From Tipula vernalis (taxonomy: Eukaryota > Arthropoda > Insecta > Diptera > Tipulidae): a stretch of 64,000 nucleotides of DNA. Shown in pieces: positions 36,847-49,689 of this stretch. The stretch spans positions 353,753,034 through 353,817,033 of the forward strand of contig OY282558.1 of the NCBI GenBank assembly GCA_958295665.1, read 5' to 3'. The position numbers and the translations under genes were made by a program. Numbering within the stretch: position 1 is the first letter of the stretch; each line of letters begins with the position of its first letter. A model generated the notes under the pieces. That model did no database searches, was not told the origin of the DNA, and saw only the letters and a list, made by a program, of their open reading frames with translations.

Positions 36847-38804
36847 TATATCTATTTACAACAATAAATGCTTTTTACTTCGTTCAGAGTAAGTAACTAG
36901 GAGTGGGGAGAAGTAAACAGATACTAAATAGAAGATAGTCTGGAATCGGGTTGCATAGTTTCCTGAATTCTAATGAAAACTACCGAGACTATCGAGACTG
37001 GTTGACACGTAGTTACAAAATGCGAATTTGAATTATCAGTCCTGGATCAATTTCCAATCAGATCAATTTTTATTGAAATTAGTTAGTTGTTGTGGTTTTG
37101 TTTAAGATAACTACTTAAAACAAGATCTTGAAGAACTGATGTCGGATTGAAAAATTAAAATGGTATTAAGCGTCAGTCTCTATATAGATTTCATAAATTC
37201 ATACTAAATCTGCGAATACGCAAATTTTTTATAAAAAATATAAATTTTTAATTAAATTTTGTTTTGTGTAATGCTAATTAAAATCTCTTCCTTATTAAAA
37301 TCAGCCCTTTTTTTACTAAATCCGTATAATTATTTCTTTCATTTGCCATCATTTAACAAAACAAGAACACCCTAACATAAAATTTAAAAAATCCCCGAAT
37401 CAGCTTAAAGTAAATTAAAAACACCTTAATATGACTATAGAGAGTATACGTACACTGGCACGAAAAAGATTGTGTAAAAGATAATTATCTTCACATTAAA
37501 TCCCCGTACACACACAAATACACATCCAACATTAATTTCCATTTTGTTTTCCTACAAAACGTTACAACAACCTAAAATGTTTGTTTACGTTTTTGTTTTT
37601 GTTGTGTAAATGTCATATCTAACATATTTTATCATTTTCTTAATATCAGGTTTTGAAATAATAATAACACGAAAGCACAATAAAAAAATAATTCTGTAAT
37701 ATAGAATGTAATTTAGAAAATTACATTTTGAAAAAAAAAAAAAAAAAACAAAAAATGTAAAGTTTATGTTTCATTTTTGTTTCCCACTTTATTTACATCG
37801 AAAATTGTACGAAGTTATTCCTAACCAAGATAAACCTCTTTTTATGCTTTCTTCCTTTTTTCTCTCTTAACGACAAAACCATAAACGAGCGAAATAAAAT
37901 GAAAAACTAAAATGTTTCCACAAAAAAACAAAACAAAAAAAAAACAATTGTATACACACACAATGTATTTCCAATTTTCCAAATTCAAAACAATGTAAAG
38001 TATATCGGAAGATGGTAAAAAAAAGAAACACGAAAGAAAGGTAATAAGAAACTGAATTAAAGTTATAAAAGCATTAAGAAAAGAAAAGTTTTCTTGGTGT
38101 CACAAAATCCCATTTTGCAAATAAATGAAAAGTTTTTATTTATTATACATAGTACATATACATTTCGAGTCGAGTCGAGTTTCATTCGCTTTTTATTCGG
38201 GTTGATTTAAGTCCCCCCCCCCCCCCTCCTATTATGTAAGCCGCCAACGCTGTCTTTTGTTTTCTTAATGCATTTCAAACGTATGTACATATATATACCA
38301 GAAAGATATCCTTCGTTTTAAGGTGTATTTTAGCAATAAAGCGTTGATATTTATATATTTCGCTGTCGTACATCAACATTTAAGACAAATATGTATGTAA
38401 CGACTGTCTACCATTTGAAAATTAATCTGCGTTTATTCCTCGTCGTGTCTTATTTGGTGTTCTTTGTTACGTATATTAAATTACTTTCTTGAAACTAAAC
38501 AAGAAACCCTTCAAAACTGTTGTTGAAGCATTTTTTTTTGTGATTATTGAGGTATACAATACATGATACTGTAATGGAAAGTTAATTAATTAGCACGGAA
38601 CCATGACAATAACTAGGTATTGTTAAATATTTCTTTGGTCGCCAAATGCTTACATTGTATTTGAATTCCAAAGCAAATATTCTTGGAAGCGGAAAATTCT
38701 TTTAAAAAAGATTTTTAGTTTATCTAATTTGGTACAATACTTTGTAATTAAGCTTTATTGAACTCTTACATAACGAGACTTATTCCCAACATCAATTGAA
38801 GCCA
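36847..38804. other. AT-rich non-coding stretch with a C14 run
   Basis: No gene. Poly-A tracts near 37732-37748 and 37931-37944, and an uninterrupted run of 14 C at 38213-38226. Confidence 0.5.
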
Positions 38805-38945
38805 ACATCACAACAAAAAAACAAATTTAACAGAACGCACCAATTGATTCAGTTTTAATCATTACGTAGCCCACTGTAACAGCCGGTTACACATACAATA
38901 ATTAAATTGGTAATCAAAAAAGTCAGTCGTCATCGGTCGAAATAA
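38805..38945 (+). repeat. Left direct repeat, candidate 5' LTR remnant
   Basis: Shares CACAACAAAAAAA, TTGATTCA(G/A)TTTTAATCATT, GTAACAGCCGGTTAC and GGTAATCAAAAAAGTCAGTC, then GTCATCG, with 43952-44077 in the same order and orientation. Confidence 0.75.
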
Positions 38946-41900
38946 AAAATTATTACACAGGACATGGTACACAGGAAAGGACAACACAGAAGAACTATAA
39001 AAGTGTTTACTATAATATGTAACGTACATTGTGGGAATCATTCTATGTGTTTTCTATGCAGCTGGAAGTATGCACAGTCTAGTCAGACGATGTACTTGGG
39101 GCTAGTAAAAGCTGTTACGAAGCACACCTCTCCACCATAGTGTATGAAGGGTAGCGTGATTCGCAACAAAAAAAATTTCCCTCGCATGGACTACTACTGC
39201 AGCACTTTTCCTGGACTAGGTGACAATCGTGGGGTAGGGTTAAAAAAAACGTAGTAGTATACGAAAGACTAGTGGATGCTGCAATGGGATGTTAAGGTTC
39301 AAAAAGTATGATAAATCCTATGTAGATATATAAAACAATGCAAACCAAAAAAAAACAAAATGTAGGGTTTTGTTGTATAACACCAGCTTTTAGCTTACTG
39401 TCATATAAAACAAGACCGTTAATGGATTGCCCTTAGTGTCTACGCCTCCCGAACGAAGTGTTATATGATTGGACACTTACCTCCCTTACATTGAACACTA
39501 AATCACGGCATTATTTTTAAGGATATATTAAAATAACATAATTACGGCATTGACTAAGTAGATGTAATACTAACAAATGTAAAGAACATTATTGAATTAA
39601 GTAAAGATGAATAAATAAATAAGATTCTCAACACTGAACAAACGAAGACATACGAACATTCCTCTTATGCATATTAATATTAATGAACGTAAACAATAAA
39701 GTAAATCAACAACGAAAAGAAATTAGGTACTAAAATTCAAGAATTAATTTTACTAAAATTTAAGAATATTTATTGCCAAATAAATTAATAATAATCATAA
39801 TTTAATTAAACGAATTAATCATGCATGCCAAAATTATTGATAATAAACGTAGAATTAATAATAATAAAAAAATAATAATTTGATAATGAAAACTAATACA
39901 TCAATAACGGATCGATCCCCCTAACACCTCAACGCCATAATAATAATATTATATATTAATACTAATATCTCTATTGATATACTAATTTAGAAATTTGAAT
40001 TATTTTCGAAAAATGTACTTTAACATTTTTAGCAAATTATAAGATTCATAAAAGTTTATACATTCTTCATGGCAATAATATGAATAATTAATAAATTTGA
40101 ACAATAGTAATATATAAGTTAATAAATAAGCATTATGCGCTATATGAAATAATTTATATTATTTCCATATAATCTAGATAATTAAATAATAAATTTTGTT
40201 TTGCACTTAGTACAGCTAACAGAATGCACTTAGCTGTAACACCCCTCTAATGCATGACTAATTCATTTGGTCCAAATTTTGTTCAATAGGCGGAACCAAA
40301 TAATGCAGCAATCAAAATTTTCTAGGAAGAGTCTAGAATCCTCAGTTTCTGAAACAGAAACCGTACTCTTAAGTCTTCCGAATCTAAATTGTTCCTTACC
40401 CGGTTCTCTCTGTTTCCAAGAAATATTAAGTAGGATAAAACAGCTCAGTTGTACTGCGAATGTAAAAACAACAAAAAAAAAAACGATGTAATTATGACTA
40501 AGGTTCTACCTTTGAATTCCAAAACGGTGGAATTAAAGAAATACATGTATAAAAGTATCTTTACCGTTTAGGTTAGGTTAGGTTGGAGTGGCTGCTTACG
40601 CACACTTAGATCGGTACGGTCCATCGTGATACCACAGGATCTTTACCGTTTAACTTTCTAGAAAAAGTTGAAGAAACCGTGCTAAAACGATCACGGTCTA
40701 TTCCTTTTCTTAAGACTTGAAAATTAAGGAATCACTGTGTACAAGACAGTACCACTTGGTGAGCAATAAACTCGCAGGAAATTTTAATGTAATATATGCT
40801 CCTCGTTCCTGATGTGGCTGCTCACAATATTTTCTTTTCTCGGGTGAGTTCTCCAGTTTCAAATACAAATTTAATTTATTTAATTTACGATTTTATTTGG
40901 TTATGTTATTTCACAAAGGTCAAGAACGTACTACTTGCTTCCAGAAAAATAATTTATACAAAAAAATTATTTATGGAAAATTCCTAATTATATAAAGAGT
41001 CATCTGTTAATAGATATTATAAACTTAATTGAGCAACATACAATTTTAGTACAAATTTTCTTGGAAATGTAACATCATACCTAATATAATATTTTATGGC
41101 TTGTATTAAAATTGTAAATGTCAAAACAAAGTAAACAAATTAATTTGCAATTTGGTGGTGGTAAGTTTAAACGACTAGATACAATACAAATTTAAACTAA
41201 ATACAATTTTTCATTTCCAGCTAACAAATGATAAGAAAAAACAAAGGAGCATCTGATGGACAAATTATTTCAGATAAGTATAAATAATAATTAAATTGTG
41301 ATCAAACGATTCTTTGTGTTCTCTTCTCTTTTTAAGGTTATGATCCTGGATGTCAAAGTTACATTGAAAAAATATAATTACAGTGAACAACTTATATGGA
41401 AAAAACTTATGGAATACAATATGAGTTAGTATAAATGATTTTAACTATTTTCTATAAGTTAATAATTAGAATACCAAATTATGTTTCAGCGGCTGTTACT
41501 GGATGAGGCGTTGATCAAATCCGCTGAGAAAACTATGTATATGTATACATGTTATTTATTTCCAGGTTTATTTTTCAGGTTGGATTTAATAATGTGAATT
41601 AATTGTTGGTGTTTGCTGCTGGCCCAATTTTGGGTTCAAGGTTTGTAGAGCCCAAACACACTGTATATATAAAAAAAAACTTGATAAAACAAAACCCCGC
41701 ACTGTCACACAAAAAAAATTAACCAAATGTTAATTTTAATTGATTAATTAAACTTACGAAATTTTTAATTGTATTTACATATATTTCACCCACAGGAATT
41801 TAATTTCGATGTACATAAATATTTTATTATTTTTATTTTATTTTTATTTTTTCAAATTTATTACTACAACGAACACTGAAATGCTCTGATACTTGAAAAC

Positions 41901-42440
41901 AGAATGAACGTCGGAGCACATTTTGATCGCTTGCAATTATTTGGTAATAAAGATTACCCGCTATATTATGGAAGTACATAATATAAAAAAACAATTACAT
42001 AGTCAACAAAATATATGACCAGCAAGTACATAACATTTGATGATCATCAAACGACATCATTTGAAAGAAAAAAAAACAAAAAAAAATTTACATTTTTATG
42101 GCCATCCAGTTAATGGTGACAACAAAACAAATAATAATATGTTCAACATTGAATATTCTTACCATTCAACAAAATTCTCATATCTAAATCAAATTTATTC
42201 AACATAAATAGGGTACATGTAAATAATATGCATAAGAGAAAATCACGAAACCTCGATTTCACGCGTATTATTAGGTCAGTGGTAAAATACAGCAAAACAG
42301 AAATTTCAAACTTCAACCATGTAGCAATTTTGAACAACCAAAATTGTCACAAAGCGACAAAAAGCACATACTATATCTAAGACAGTTGCTTAAGAGATTA
42401 GTCGAATTTGGAATAAACATTCAAGTTTTAAAGTGTGAAT
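38946..42440. other. Interior of the gypsy remnant without recognisable genes
   Basis: AT-rich, with no gag or protease motif. Small frames at 40267-40491 and 40796-40987 show no domain. Intron-like signals near 41164 and 41220 could join a short ATG frame, but a stop follows at once. A 68-bp LINE insertion lies at 40571-40638. Confidence 0.4.
40571..40638 (-). mobile_element. 68-bp, extremely 5'-truncated LINE insertion with target duplication
   Basis: The sequence is the reverse complement of the 3' end of the LINE at 54836-58781 (shared phrase AGTGTGCGTAAGCAGCCACT, then CCTAA repeats) with about 6 mismatches. Exact 14-bp direct repeats ATCTTTACCGTTTA flank it (40557-40570 and 40639-40652), proving insertion by target-primed reverse transcription. 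Confidence 0.93.
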
Positions 42441-42619
42441 TTGGTAAATTAGCTCTAGAGTTCCTCAACCATCAAATTTCTCCAGATTGCATATTACCTT
42501 CGCTAAATTGAACAAAATGCCAAAGAACGCCAAAAACTTCTCTTGGCCTGACGCTGTGATGATTCGTTTGTCCAACCCATCCACTTAGCAACTACAGATT
42601 TAATATTACCACATACGCT

Positions 42620-43820
42620 TCTAACATTGCCGTAGGAGCAGTTTTGCAACAAACGCACGAAAGATGTTGGCACCCTTTATGGTTATTTTCCCGCAAATTA
42701 TCCACAGTAGAAAGTTAATATTTAGCCTTTAACAGAGAACTGCTCGCTATGAATTTAGCAATTAAACATTTCAGGGATTTTGTCGAAGGTTGGCAATTCA
42801 TCATCTAAACGGATCAGAAATCTCTTACGACGGCAATTTCCTTCCTGAGCGAGAAGAATCCACGGCAGATTCGACAGTTAGACTTTATCGCTCAGTTTAC
42901 GATGGGCGTACAACATAACACGCAGGCAAACACAACGTGGTCGCTAACACTTTGTCAAAACCGTGCGACCACATTGATCGAATAGATGAAATATCGAAGT
43001 TATCATTTAATGTTTAACTAAGGCTTAAGAGTCTGATGATGAATTGAAAGAACTTCATGATAATTCATCTCGTAATGCGGGTTCGAATTTCAAGATAGAG
43101 TTCACCATCCTCTCCGATTTGCAGATTTATTGTGAAACGTCAACGGGGTTCATCGACCATTTGTTCCAGTGTCCAAGCATCCGCACTATACGAAAATTAA
43201 TTTCCAGTAAGTACTTTTGGCCAAACATGAACAGTGACGTGACGAATTGGGTGCGTAATTGTATTGGAGGCCAATTAAGCAAAGTGCAAAAACATACGAA
43301 GTCATAACAAGGGAATTTTTATTTTCCTTCGGCCAGATTCGAGCATATGCGTATGGATATGATGGATGTAGTGGGATCACTTCCACCATCCGAACGTTAT
43401 GTATATCGGTGGTCGGAGGCACACCCTATTCGAGAAAGTGCCACTTCCACTATTGCTAAGACTTTTGTCGACCAGTACGTTTTAAGGTTTGGAATACCCC
43501 TTAAAATTACAACGGATCAAGGTAGCCTATTAGAGTCAAAACTATTCTCTGAGCCTACTCAGACTTACTTTTATTAGGCGCACACGGAATTCATACTACC
43601 GCCAACCATCCGCAGGCTAATGGTAAGGTCGAATGTTTTCATCGATATATCTCTTGATAATATTATTCATTGGAGCACGGAGCTACCCCTATTTGATTGG
43701 GAATACGAGCAGAAGTCAAACATAAACTGAAACGTTCCCTATATGTTACGTAGTTATGGAGAAGTCCTTAAGCTTCCAGAAGAATTTTTCGCAACCAGCT
43801 CTTAGGATTCAAGTCCCGAT
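42620..43820 (+). pseudogene. Ty3/gypsy pol remnant: RNase H and integrase
   Basis: RNase H segments appear near 42640-42960 (GAVLQQTHERCWHPLW; FNRELLAMNLAIKHFRDFVE; RQLDFIAQFTMGVQHN). Integrase follows: a decayed zinc-binding region near 43170-43290 (RKLISSKYFWPNMNSDVTNW, with the second Cys of the expected CxxC pair lost), then the core with MDVVGSLPPSERY near 43355 and FGIPLKITTDQG near 43490. A tail resembling the post-core region ends with PEEFF near 43785. Frames switch several times and stops are present. Confidence 0.85.
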
Positions 43821-43951
43821 CAATATGTGCAATATAATTCCTCCCGCAACTTAACGTTAGTTAGTTGCGAGTACGTTTTTGTTCGTATTGTCACTTGATT
43901 CGTGAGGAATCTACCTGCAGGGCAGTACTGTGACGTCTTCATAACCTGCGC

Positions 43952-44077
43952 CACAACAAAAAAAAATTATTTATAAAACGCGCCTATTGATTCAATTTTA
44001 ATCATTGCGTAACAGCCGGTTACGCATTAAATAACTAAATCGGTAATCAAAAAAGTCAGTCGTCATCGTAACAATTA
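43952..44077 (+). repeat. Right direct repeat, candidate 3' LTR remnant
   Basis: Counterpart of 38805-38945; identity falls off after GTCATCG. A plausible TGT start (TGTGACGTC near 43930) precedes it. Confidence 0.75.
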
Positions 44078-44540
44078 AAAATATTCATTGAATTTGTTTG
44101 TGTTTTTCTTCGTGAATAGTAAACAGTGCGCAGAAAAAAAATACGCGAACCGACTATTACAGTTTAAATAACTGTTAGTGACATTTGTGTGTCCTAAACA
44201 ATATGTCGGGTATTTGTTAAATCATCTAATACCTACAGTTTTCTCAAATCGAGGAAACCTGTCTTATGTGGAAAAAGAAATGTGGAACTTGAACTCTCGT
44301 TATAGAAGAGACGCGAATTAGGCTAAGTCTAGAGCGAAGAACAGCAAGCCTTTAATAGTAGACGAGGAACAAAACTTGCAGTCCAGTTGATTCAATTCAA
44401 TAAATATTTTTCTGTAAATCTTATACTTTTTAAGATATACAGAAAATAAATTTTCTAGTTCGCAGAAGCTGCTCCACTTCTAGTTGCTCGCTTCCCCTAA
44501 TATTCCCTGGAAGCACCCAATATAAGATAAAAAATTAAAT
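44078..44540. other. Non-coding stretch
   Basis: No recognisable feature. Confidence 0.45.
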
Positions 44541-44544
44541 ACGG

Positions 44545-44860
44545 TATTTCAGTTCGATGAGTTTAACTATCTTGGAAGTAGAGTGGACACAGCTAGACAG
44601 ACAAAAAACACTACGGAACCCCATTTTTCGGACTTAGGGGACCGCAAAATGGAAAAAAAAAACAAAAATATCAAGGTCTAATGTGAGTGTTGGGTGCGTC
44701 TCAATAGGGTAGCTGTTGACCGTCTAAAGCCATAGCTATAGATAGAGAGGAACAAATATGAAAAATAATACCACAGTTAGTAGACCTAATACTTAGATAA
44801 ATTCACGCTCTTCGGAGGTTGGTCTCATGAATTTTAGGGCAGACCAACCATTGTTAAACT
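44545..44860 (+). pseudogene. Scrap of a LINE reverse transcriptase
   Basis: A short frame near 44550 reads FQFDEFNYLGSRVDTAR, the FxYLGS motif of the LINE thumb region. Following sequence near 44680-44850 has only weak LINE-like composition. Too short and broken to classify. Confidence 0.4.
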
Positions 44861-44929
44861 ATAATTATTTTAACCAAACCCAGGACATGTTGGTGAATAA
44901 ACAAGCTCAATTGAGTCTCACCACCATTC

Positions 44930-45225
44930 CACAAACAAAGAAAAGATTTACAATGAATTGTGTAAAGCCAATAATGCACTAGTTGAAGCCAACAATATAA
45001 ACAAGATGTCGGATCGTATGGAGACTCTTGAAAATGAAATTAAAACACTTAGGCCAATGGGGGACATTTGTTTTATTTTTAGCCAGAATACAACTCAACA
45101 AGAGTTCGGATACGGATACGGATGAAGACGAACTACCTCGAGAAACTAAGTGGATAAAAGTTATAAGTCAGAGAAAAAAAGGAAACGGAATAACACGGCC
45201 TCTCCACTCCAATTGTTAGGCGATG
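44930..45225 (+). pseudogene. Scrap of a jockey-like LINE ORF1
   Basis: Frames near 44985-45060 (NNINKMSDRMETLENEIKTL, coiled-coil like) and 45090-45190 (SDTDTDEDELPRETKWIKV, then basic KKRKRN and a Ser-Pro) resemble the N-terminal part of jockey-type ORF1 proteins. A frameshift lies near 45150. No nucleic-acid-binding Cys-His boxes were found. Confidence 0.45.
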
Positions 45226-45252
45226 TTCCTAATATTAATTCCCATGTTTTTA

Positions 45253-45441
45253 CACCCATCCCTCGATTTACGAAATCTCTTTTTACGAATTTCCGAAAAA
45301 ATTTACGAAAAATTGGGCTTACGAAATTTCGATTCACGCACAATTTTTTGGGACGAATTAATTCGTCAAGCGAGGGATGGAAGTAAATGGAATTTTTGTT
45401 AAATTTCGTAAAAAGAAATTTCGTAAATCGAGGAATGGGTG
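45253..45441. mobile_element. 189-bp MITE
   Basis: Left end CACCCATCCCTCGATTTACG; the right end reverse-complements to CACCCATTCCTCGATTTACG, with inverted similarity over about 40 bp. No coding capacity. The interior holds repeated TTTACGAAATT-type motifs. Overlapping open frames are artefacts of the inverted repeat. Confidence 0.82.
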
Positions 45442-45446
45442 ATTAC

Positions 45447-46797
45447 ACCAGGGTATCGATTTTGGTCGCAAAATGAGGATTGAGGATTGAGAATTTTGTA
45501 TATGTACACGGCGTATAATATACATTTTACTATTGTGTGCCGTCAAATATTTTTATTGTATTAGTGTGTTGTCTCATGATGGTAAGTATCAAAAATAAGC
45601 TAAGCGGGTGAAATCGGTTCAACTTTTTTGTTGCTTCCGCTCGCCTTGAGTTATTTTTCCCTACCTTTTATTATGAGGAATTCATGTTTTTCTATCTATT
45701 GTTGTTGTAAACGAGACATTCATTTTACTTCGTTACCAAAAATCGAAAACAATATACGCAATCAACTGCTCGTGGTGATCTTCAATATAAAAAACAAAAA
45801 GCAGCATAAATAAATGGTTTTTAATTTTTACATTCTTCGTCGACCACATTCGTAATATTTTTAACTTTTTTTTTTTTTTTTTTTTGAGTTATGTGAGAAT
45901 AAACATTTGAAAAATCAAAAAAAAAACAATTCAGTGTTATCTCATGCGCGCGAAAGGAATGTTGTACATATTTTTATTTCCAGTAATTTTCTGCAAAATT
46001 TAAAACTCACAAAATTGTTAATTGAAGAATGATTTAAAGATAGGTAAATATTAACTAAAAATGGAAAATAAGTCAGATAAATATTGATAAACTATAATTT
46101 TATTAATAATTTAAAATGATGAAAAATCACACGACGTACATCCACCCTTTCCTGTGCTTGAATTAACACTAAGCCAAAATAACTAATTTACTTCTTATTT
46201 ATTCCACATTATATTTTATATCCCTCTTTTTCGTGTCATTTTATCTCTCTTATTTGCATCATGTTAAACAAAAAACTTTAAAAAACGCCCATTAGACACT
46301 GTCAAATGTGCGTATTTTTTAGTTTTTTGTTTAATATAACATGGTATAAGGTTTTTTTTGTTTAACATCGGATAAGAGGGATAATGTGAAAAATATAAGA
46401 AGTAAATTAGTGATTTTAACTTTTAGTGTTGATCCAAGCGCAGGAAAGGGAGTATGTACGTCGTGTAATTTTTCTAACTTAAAATTATTAATAAAATTAT
46501 AGTTTATAAATATTTTTCTGATTTATTTGCCTTTTTTAATTAATATTTATTTATCTTTAAATCATTATTCAAGTAACAATTTTATTAGTTTTAAATTTTG
46601 CAAAAAATTACTGGAAATAAAAATATGTACAACCTTTCGTACGCATGAGATGACAATGAATTTTTTTTTTATATTATAAATGTTTATTCTCTGTTTTTCT
46701 CTTTTCTTTGGACACCAATACAATTTACCAATACTTTTGCCTTCCGGTAATACTCAACTCAATCCTCAAATTGCGACCAAAATCGCTGTCCAGGTGG
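45447..46797. mobile_element. 1.35-kb foldback (long inverted-repeat) element
   Basis: The outer ends pair: CGATTTTGGTCGCAAAATGA near 45456 with the reverse complement near 46787. The inner arms pair almost continuously from about 45890 to 46290 against 46320 to 46700, including CTCATGCG, GTTGTACATATTTTTATTTC, ACGACGTACAT and CACTAATTTACTTCTTAT. The loop near 46300 is tiny. The left arm carries about 360 bp (45500-45880) without a counterpart. A 61-residue frame in that extra piece has no domain. Confidence 0.8.
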
Positions 46798-46839
46798 TTT
46801 TGCGTTTATTGGAGGGGGGGGGGGCTAAGGTGAGTAGAT

Positions 46840-47312
46840 TAATCTACCAGCTCCGTAACCTTCCAGTAGCGTGCGCATCACGTGAGCTGTTCTGGTCTTG
46901 CCATTAGGCAGCTGCGTGATGGGTACAATTGTGTAAGAGGTAACCTGTTCACATTTCGCAAGTGTACTTACTGCCTCCTCGTGGCAACCACTGGTAACTA
47001 AGGTCATTTGGCACATTTTTGGCCATTTGGCACAGGCTAAAGTACGGCGCTAAAGGAGAAAACCTTGAAAAAAAAAACTAATCTAAGATGGAACAGCATA
47101 TGCCGATGGATTAATGGCTGATAGGTTAATCAGTCCAAAATATGCGGAATCTAGATACCAGGCACCCTCCAGGAGGCAGTATTGTCAGATTCATTAAGAA
47201 CCTGAATATTGACTGGACGGATAACTAAGCAGGGTCCAGCACAATAGATCTTTTAGGTCGCAGTGCGAAGTGGCTGATCGGCCATACAATAATAATAATA
47301 ATAATAATAAAT
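46840..47312 (+). pseudogene. GC-richer segment, probable LINE 3' end with (TAA)n tail
   Basis: GC content rises well above the flanks and the segment stops at (AATAAT)n, about 24 bp, near 47288-47312, as in LINEs with TAA-type tails. A short frame near 47175-47225 (IVRFIKNLNIDWTDN, then a stop) could be the C-terminus. A minus-strand frame at 46825-47016 has a protein-like look but no recognised domain. Confidence 0.42.
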
Positions 47313-49689
47313 AAGTATTACACCAATACGTGTAAACGGGATGCACTTTTAAGACGTCAAAACCAAGTCAAACTGAAGTGGATTTGGCTCCTATAAATAA
47401 AACCTTGTTGATAAATTTGTATTTGCTTAATGAAGATGTTGCAAGTTGGATAAGAAAATTACTGGGATTCCGTTTGTAAAACTGAAGCAAATAAAAGTTT
47501 CGTTGACTCTCCCGGAATGTGAAATTGTGTACCATAATTCCTCAAACTAAGTCATACGTAAATTGTAGCCAACCTCTCTAAAACGTAATCAAAGTACCAA
47601 GCATCAATCCATCCACATGCCGTGTGGTTAATCCCAAATAAAATCAAATAATAAATCATTACAGCTCAAAAAATTAAGGAAGTTATTTTCAAATGCTTAC
47701 AATTTATTGTATAATCCACATCATGAAAACACCGTCAATCACTTACCTAAAACGAAAGCAAAAAAATTTGTTAAAGCTAATTATTCAAAATATTGTCATA
47801 TTCAAAAATACACCAGAAATATAAAAATGTGACGTATTTATCACCATAAAAAATTGAAATAACCATCTTGTGTATTTCAGTATTCCTAACTAATTGACAA
47901 CCACGAACGTGAGAACATTTTCCATTCCCGTGTTTTATGTACGTTTGTAAGGTATACTAATCGTATACATAGACCTTGCCGCAATATTATAGAATACGAT
48001 AAAATAAAATATCGAATATCGTATCTATCTCGTCTCTAATCATAATTTATTACGTTTTTATTAAAAAAGATTTATCTTCAATTAACTAAAATTTACCACG
48101 TCGCACAGTGAATTTGTTTTACCCAAAATTTCTCTAAAAACGTATAAATACGAATAGACGTATAAATATATTTCAAATTTAAAGTGAAGAATAGGAATGA
48201 GCTAACGATGTTTTAAAATTTATTGACTCGATGCTGATTTAGACAGGACACAATATCAATTAATTATGCCAATTAATTATTGCATCTCCTTTCAAGGTAC
48301 TTTTTACGTACGTGTATATTATATTTTTATTTTGTACGCGAATGTATACTGGGTGAATTATTTTCATCAAGAGTATATATCCGGTACGTATTGTTACCGT
48401 TTGACGTTTAATTTTTCAAGTTTATTCATACTTGCGGGTAATTTCACGGAACAAAACAATATTTCTAGTGTTATTTTGGTTTGTGTTTGATCACAAAAAC
48501 GGACTCATATATCGCATAAAATGATCTCTTCAAATATTTATAATTACAAAGATTATTTTTACTAAATTTGCCTGTACGAGGGGCTACCAAAAAATCAATA
48601 ATGTATGACAACAACAAACAATAAACACATTTAAATAAGCAATAATGTACAGCATACAGCAACAACAAATTTCTATATTTCGAATTTGGTTTTTTTTTTG
48701 TATTCATATATTAGAACTTTTCTTCACTTGATAATTAGAAGGGCAATGAGATGAAAATTTCCGTTCTCGTAACCCGATATCGAAAAGCCTCCTTAGCTTC
48801 ATTATATCTCGAGATGACGAAAAATGTTACTTTCGTTTCACATTTTATAAAGAAAGCTTAAATCTAAAAACGGCTGATCCTGTAACTCATTTGGGATCTA
48901 GAGATAAATACCGACCAACAGATTGGTTCGGTCTGTAAAAATCATTTTTTTCACCAGACGATTCCGAAGGTACAAGCCTACTGAAATCCTTGAAAATTTT
49001 CAAAATTCCCGCGTCAAAATTTTTATAGCGATTTATTTTTCCAGCCAACAATCACTGGAAGCAGACGAAAATTTGTGATGGCTCCATTAAAAATTCTTCA
49101 GTTGAATTATGGTATAAGCCCAATGAAATTCTGCATGTGCAAAACAATTTAGAAACAACATTAAAAACCTTGAAAGAAACAAGAGCAAAAACTAGTAAGC
49201 AAACAAACTCCAACATTTGTATAAGATATGGTAAGTTTTTCATAAGTTACTAAATAATTACGCCCTAATATATTCAAAATTAGTCAAATACACCATATAT
49301 TAATTAGTAAACCGTTAAAAGCATATTTAATATCACCTTTTGCATTTTTCGATCTCAAATTGATTTTTTAACCTCCGAAATTGGCCGAAATTTTATTTTT
49401 GTACGAACAATAAATCACATAAAAGTCTTCTTATTGTTTAATTTATTTGGTAAGAACTAGGCGTAGGTCAGGCTTCGTTTTTGCCTCGTTTTAGTCATAA
49501 AAATTTTAAGAATTGTTTTTCGAGTTTTCTCGGTTTAGCTTGTTTTCCATATGCGGAATTTCATTCAAAGTAAATAGGCTATAACTCCTTAAAAGAGTAC
49601 TTAGATGATTTTATACTGCTCATAATTAAGATTTGTACCACTCAAAAAGAGTTTTGTAACTATTTGTTGATTTTCAATTTTAATTATAA
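47313..49689. other. AT-rich non-coding stretch
   Basis: No gene or element recognised. Frames at 48266-48490, 48471-48707 and 49052-49243 are low-complexity or overlap on opposite strands. Confidence 0.5.

Larger units (their letters stand above)
38805..44077 (+). mobile_element. Decayed Ty3/gypsy retrotransposon between two direct repeats
   Basis: Similar direct repeats at 38805-38945 and 43952-44077 bracket a plus-strand gypsy pol remnant whose integrase part ends just before the right repeat. This fits 5' and 3' LTR remains of one element of about 5.3 kb. Between the left repeat and about 42,440 no gag or protease is recognisable; only a small LINE insertion stands out. Confidence 0.62.

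Noticed and set aside
41118..41290. Possible small spliced gene (ATG at 41118, donor near 41164, acceptor near 41219)
   Set aside because: Joining the exons gives a stop within four codons; the signals are common in AT-rich DNA.
46825..47016. Minus-strand 63-residue frame with a protein-like look
   Set aside because: No domain recognised, and it lies in a segment better explained as a LINE 3' end on the plus strand.
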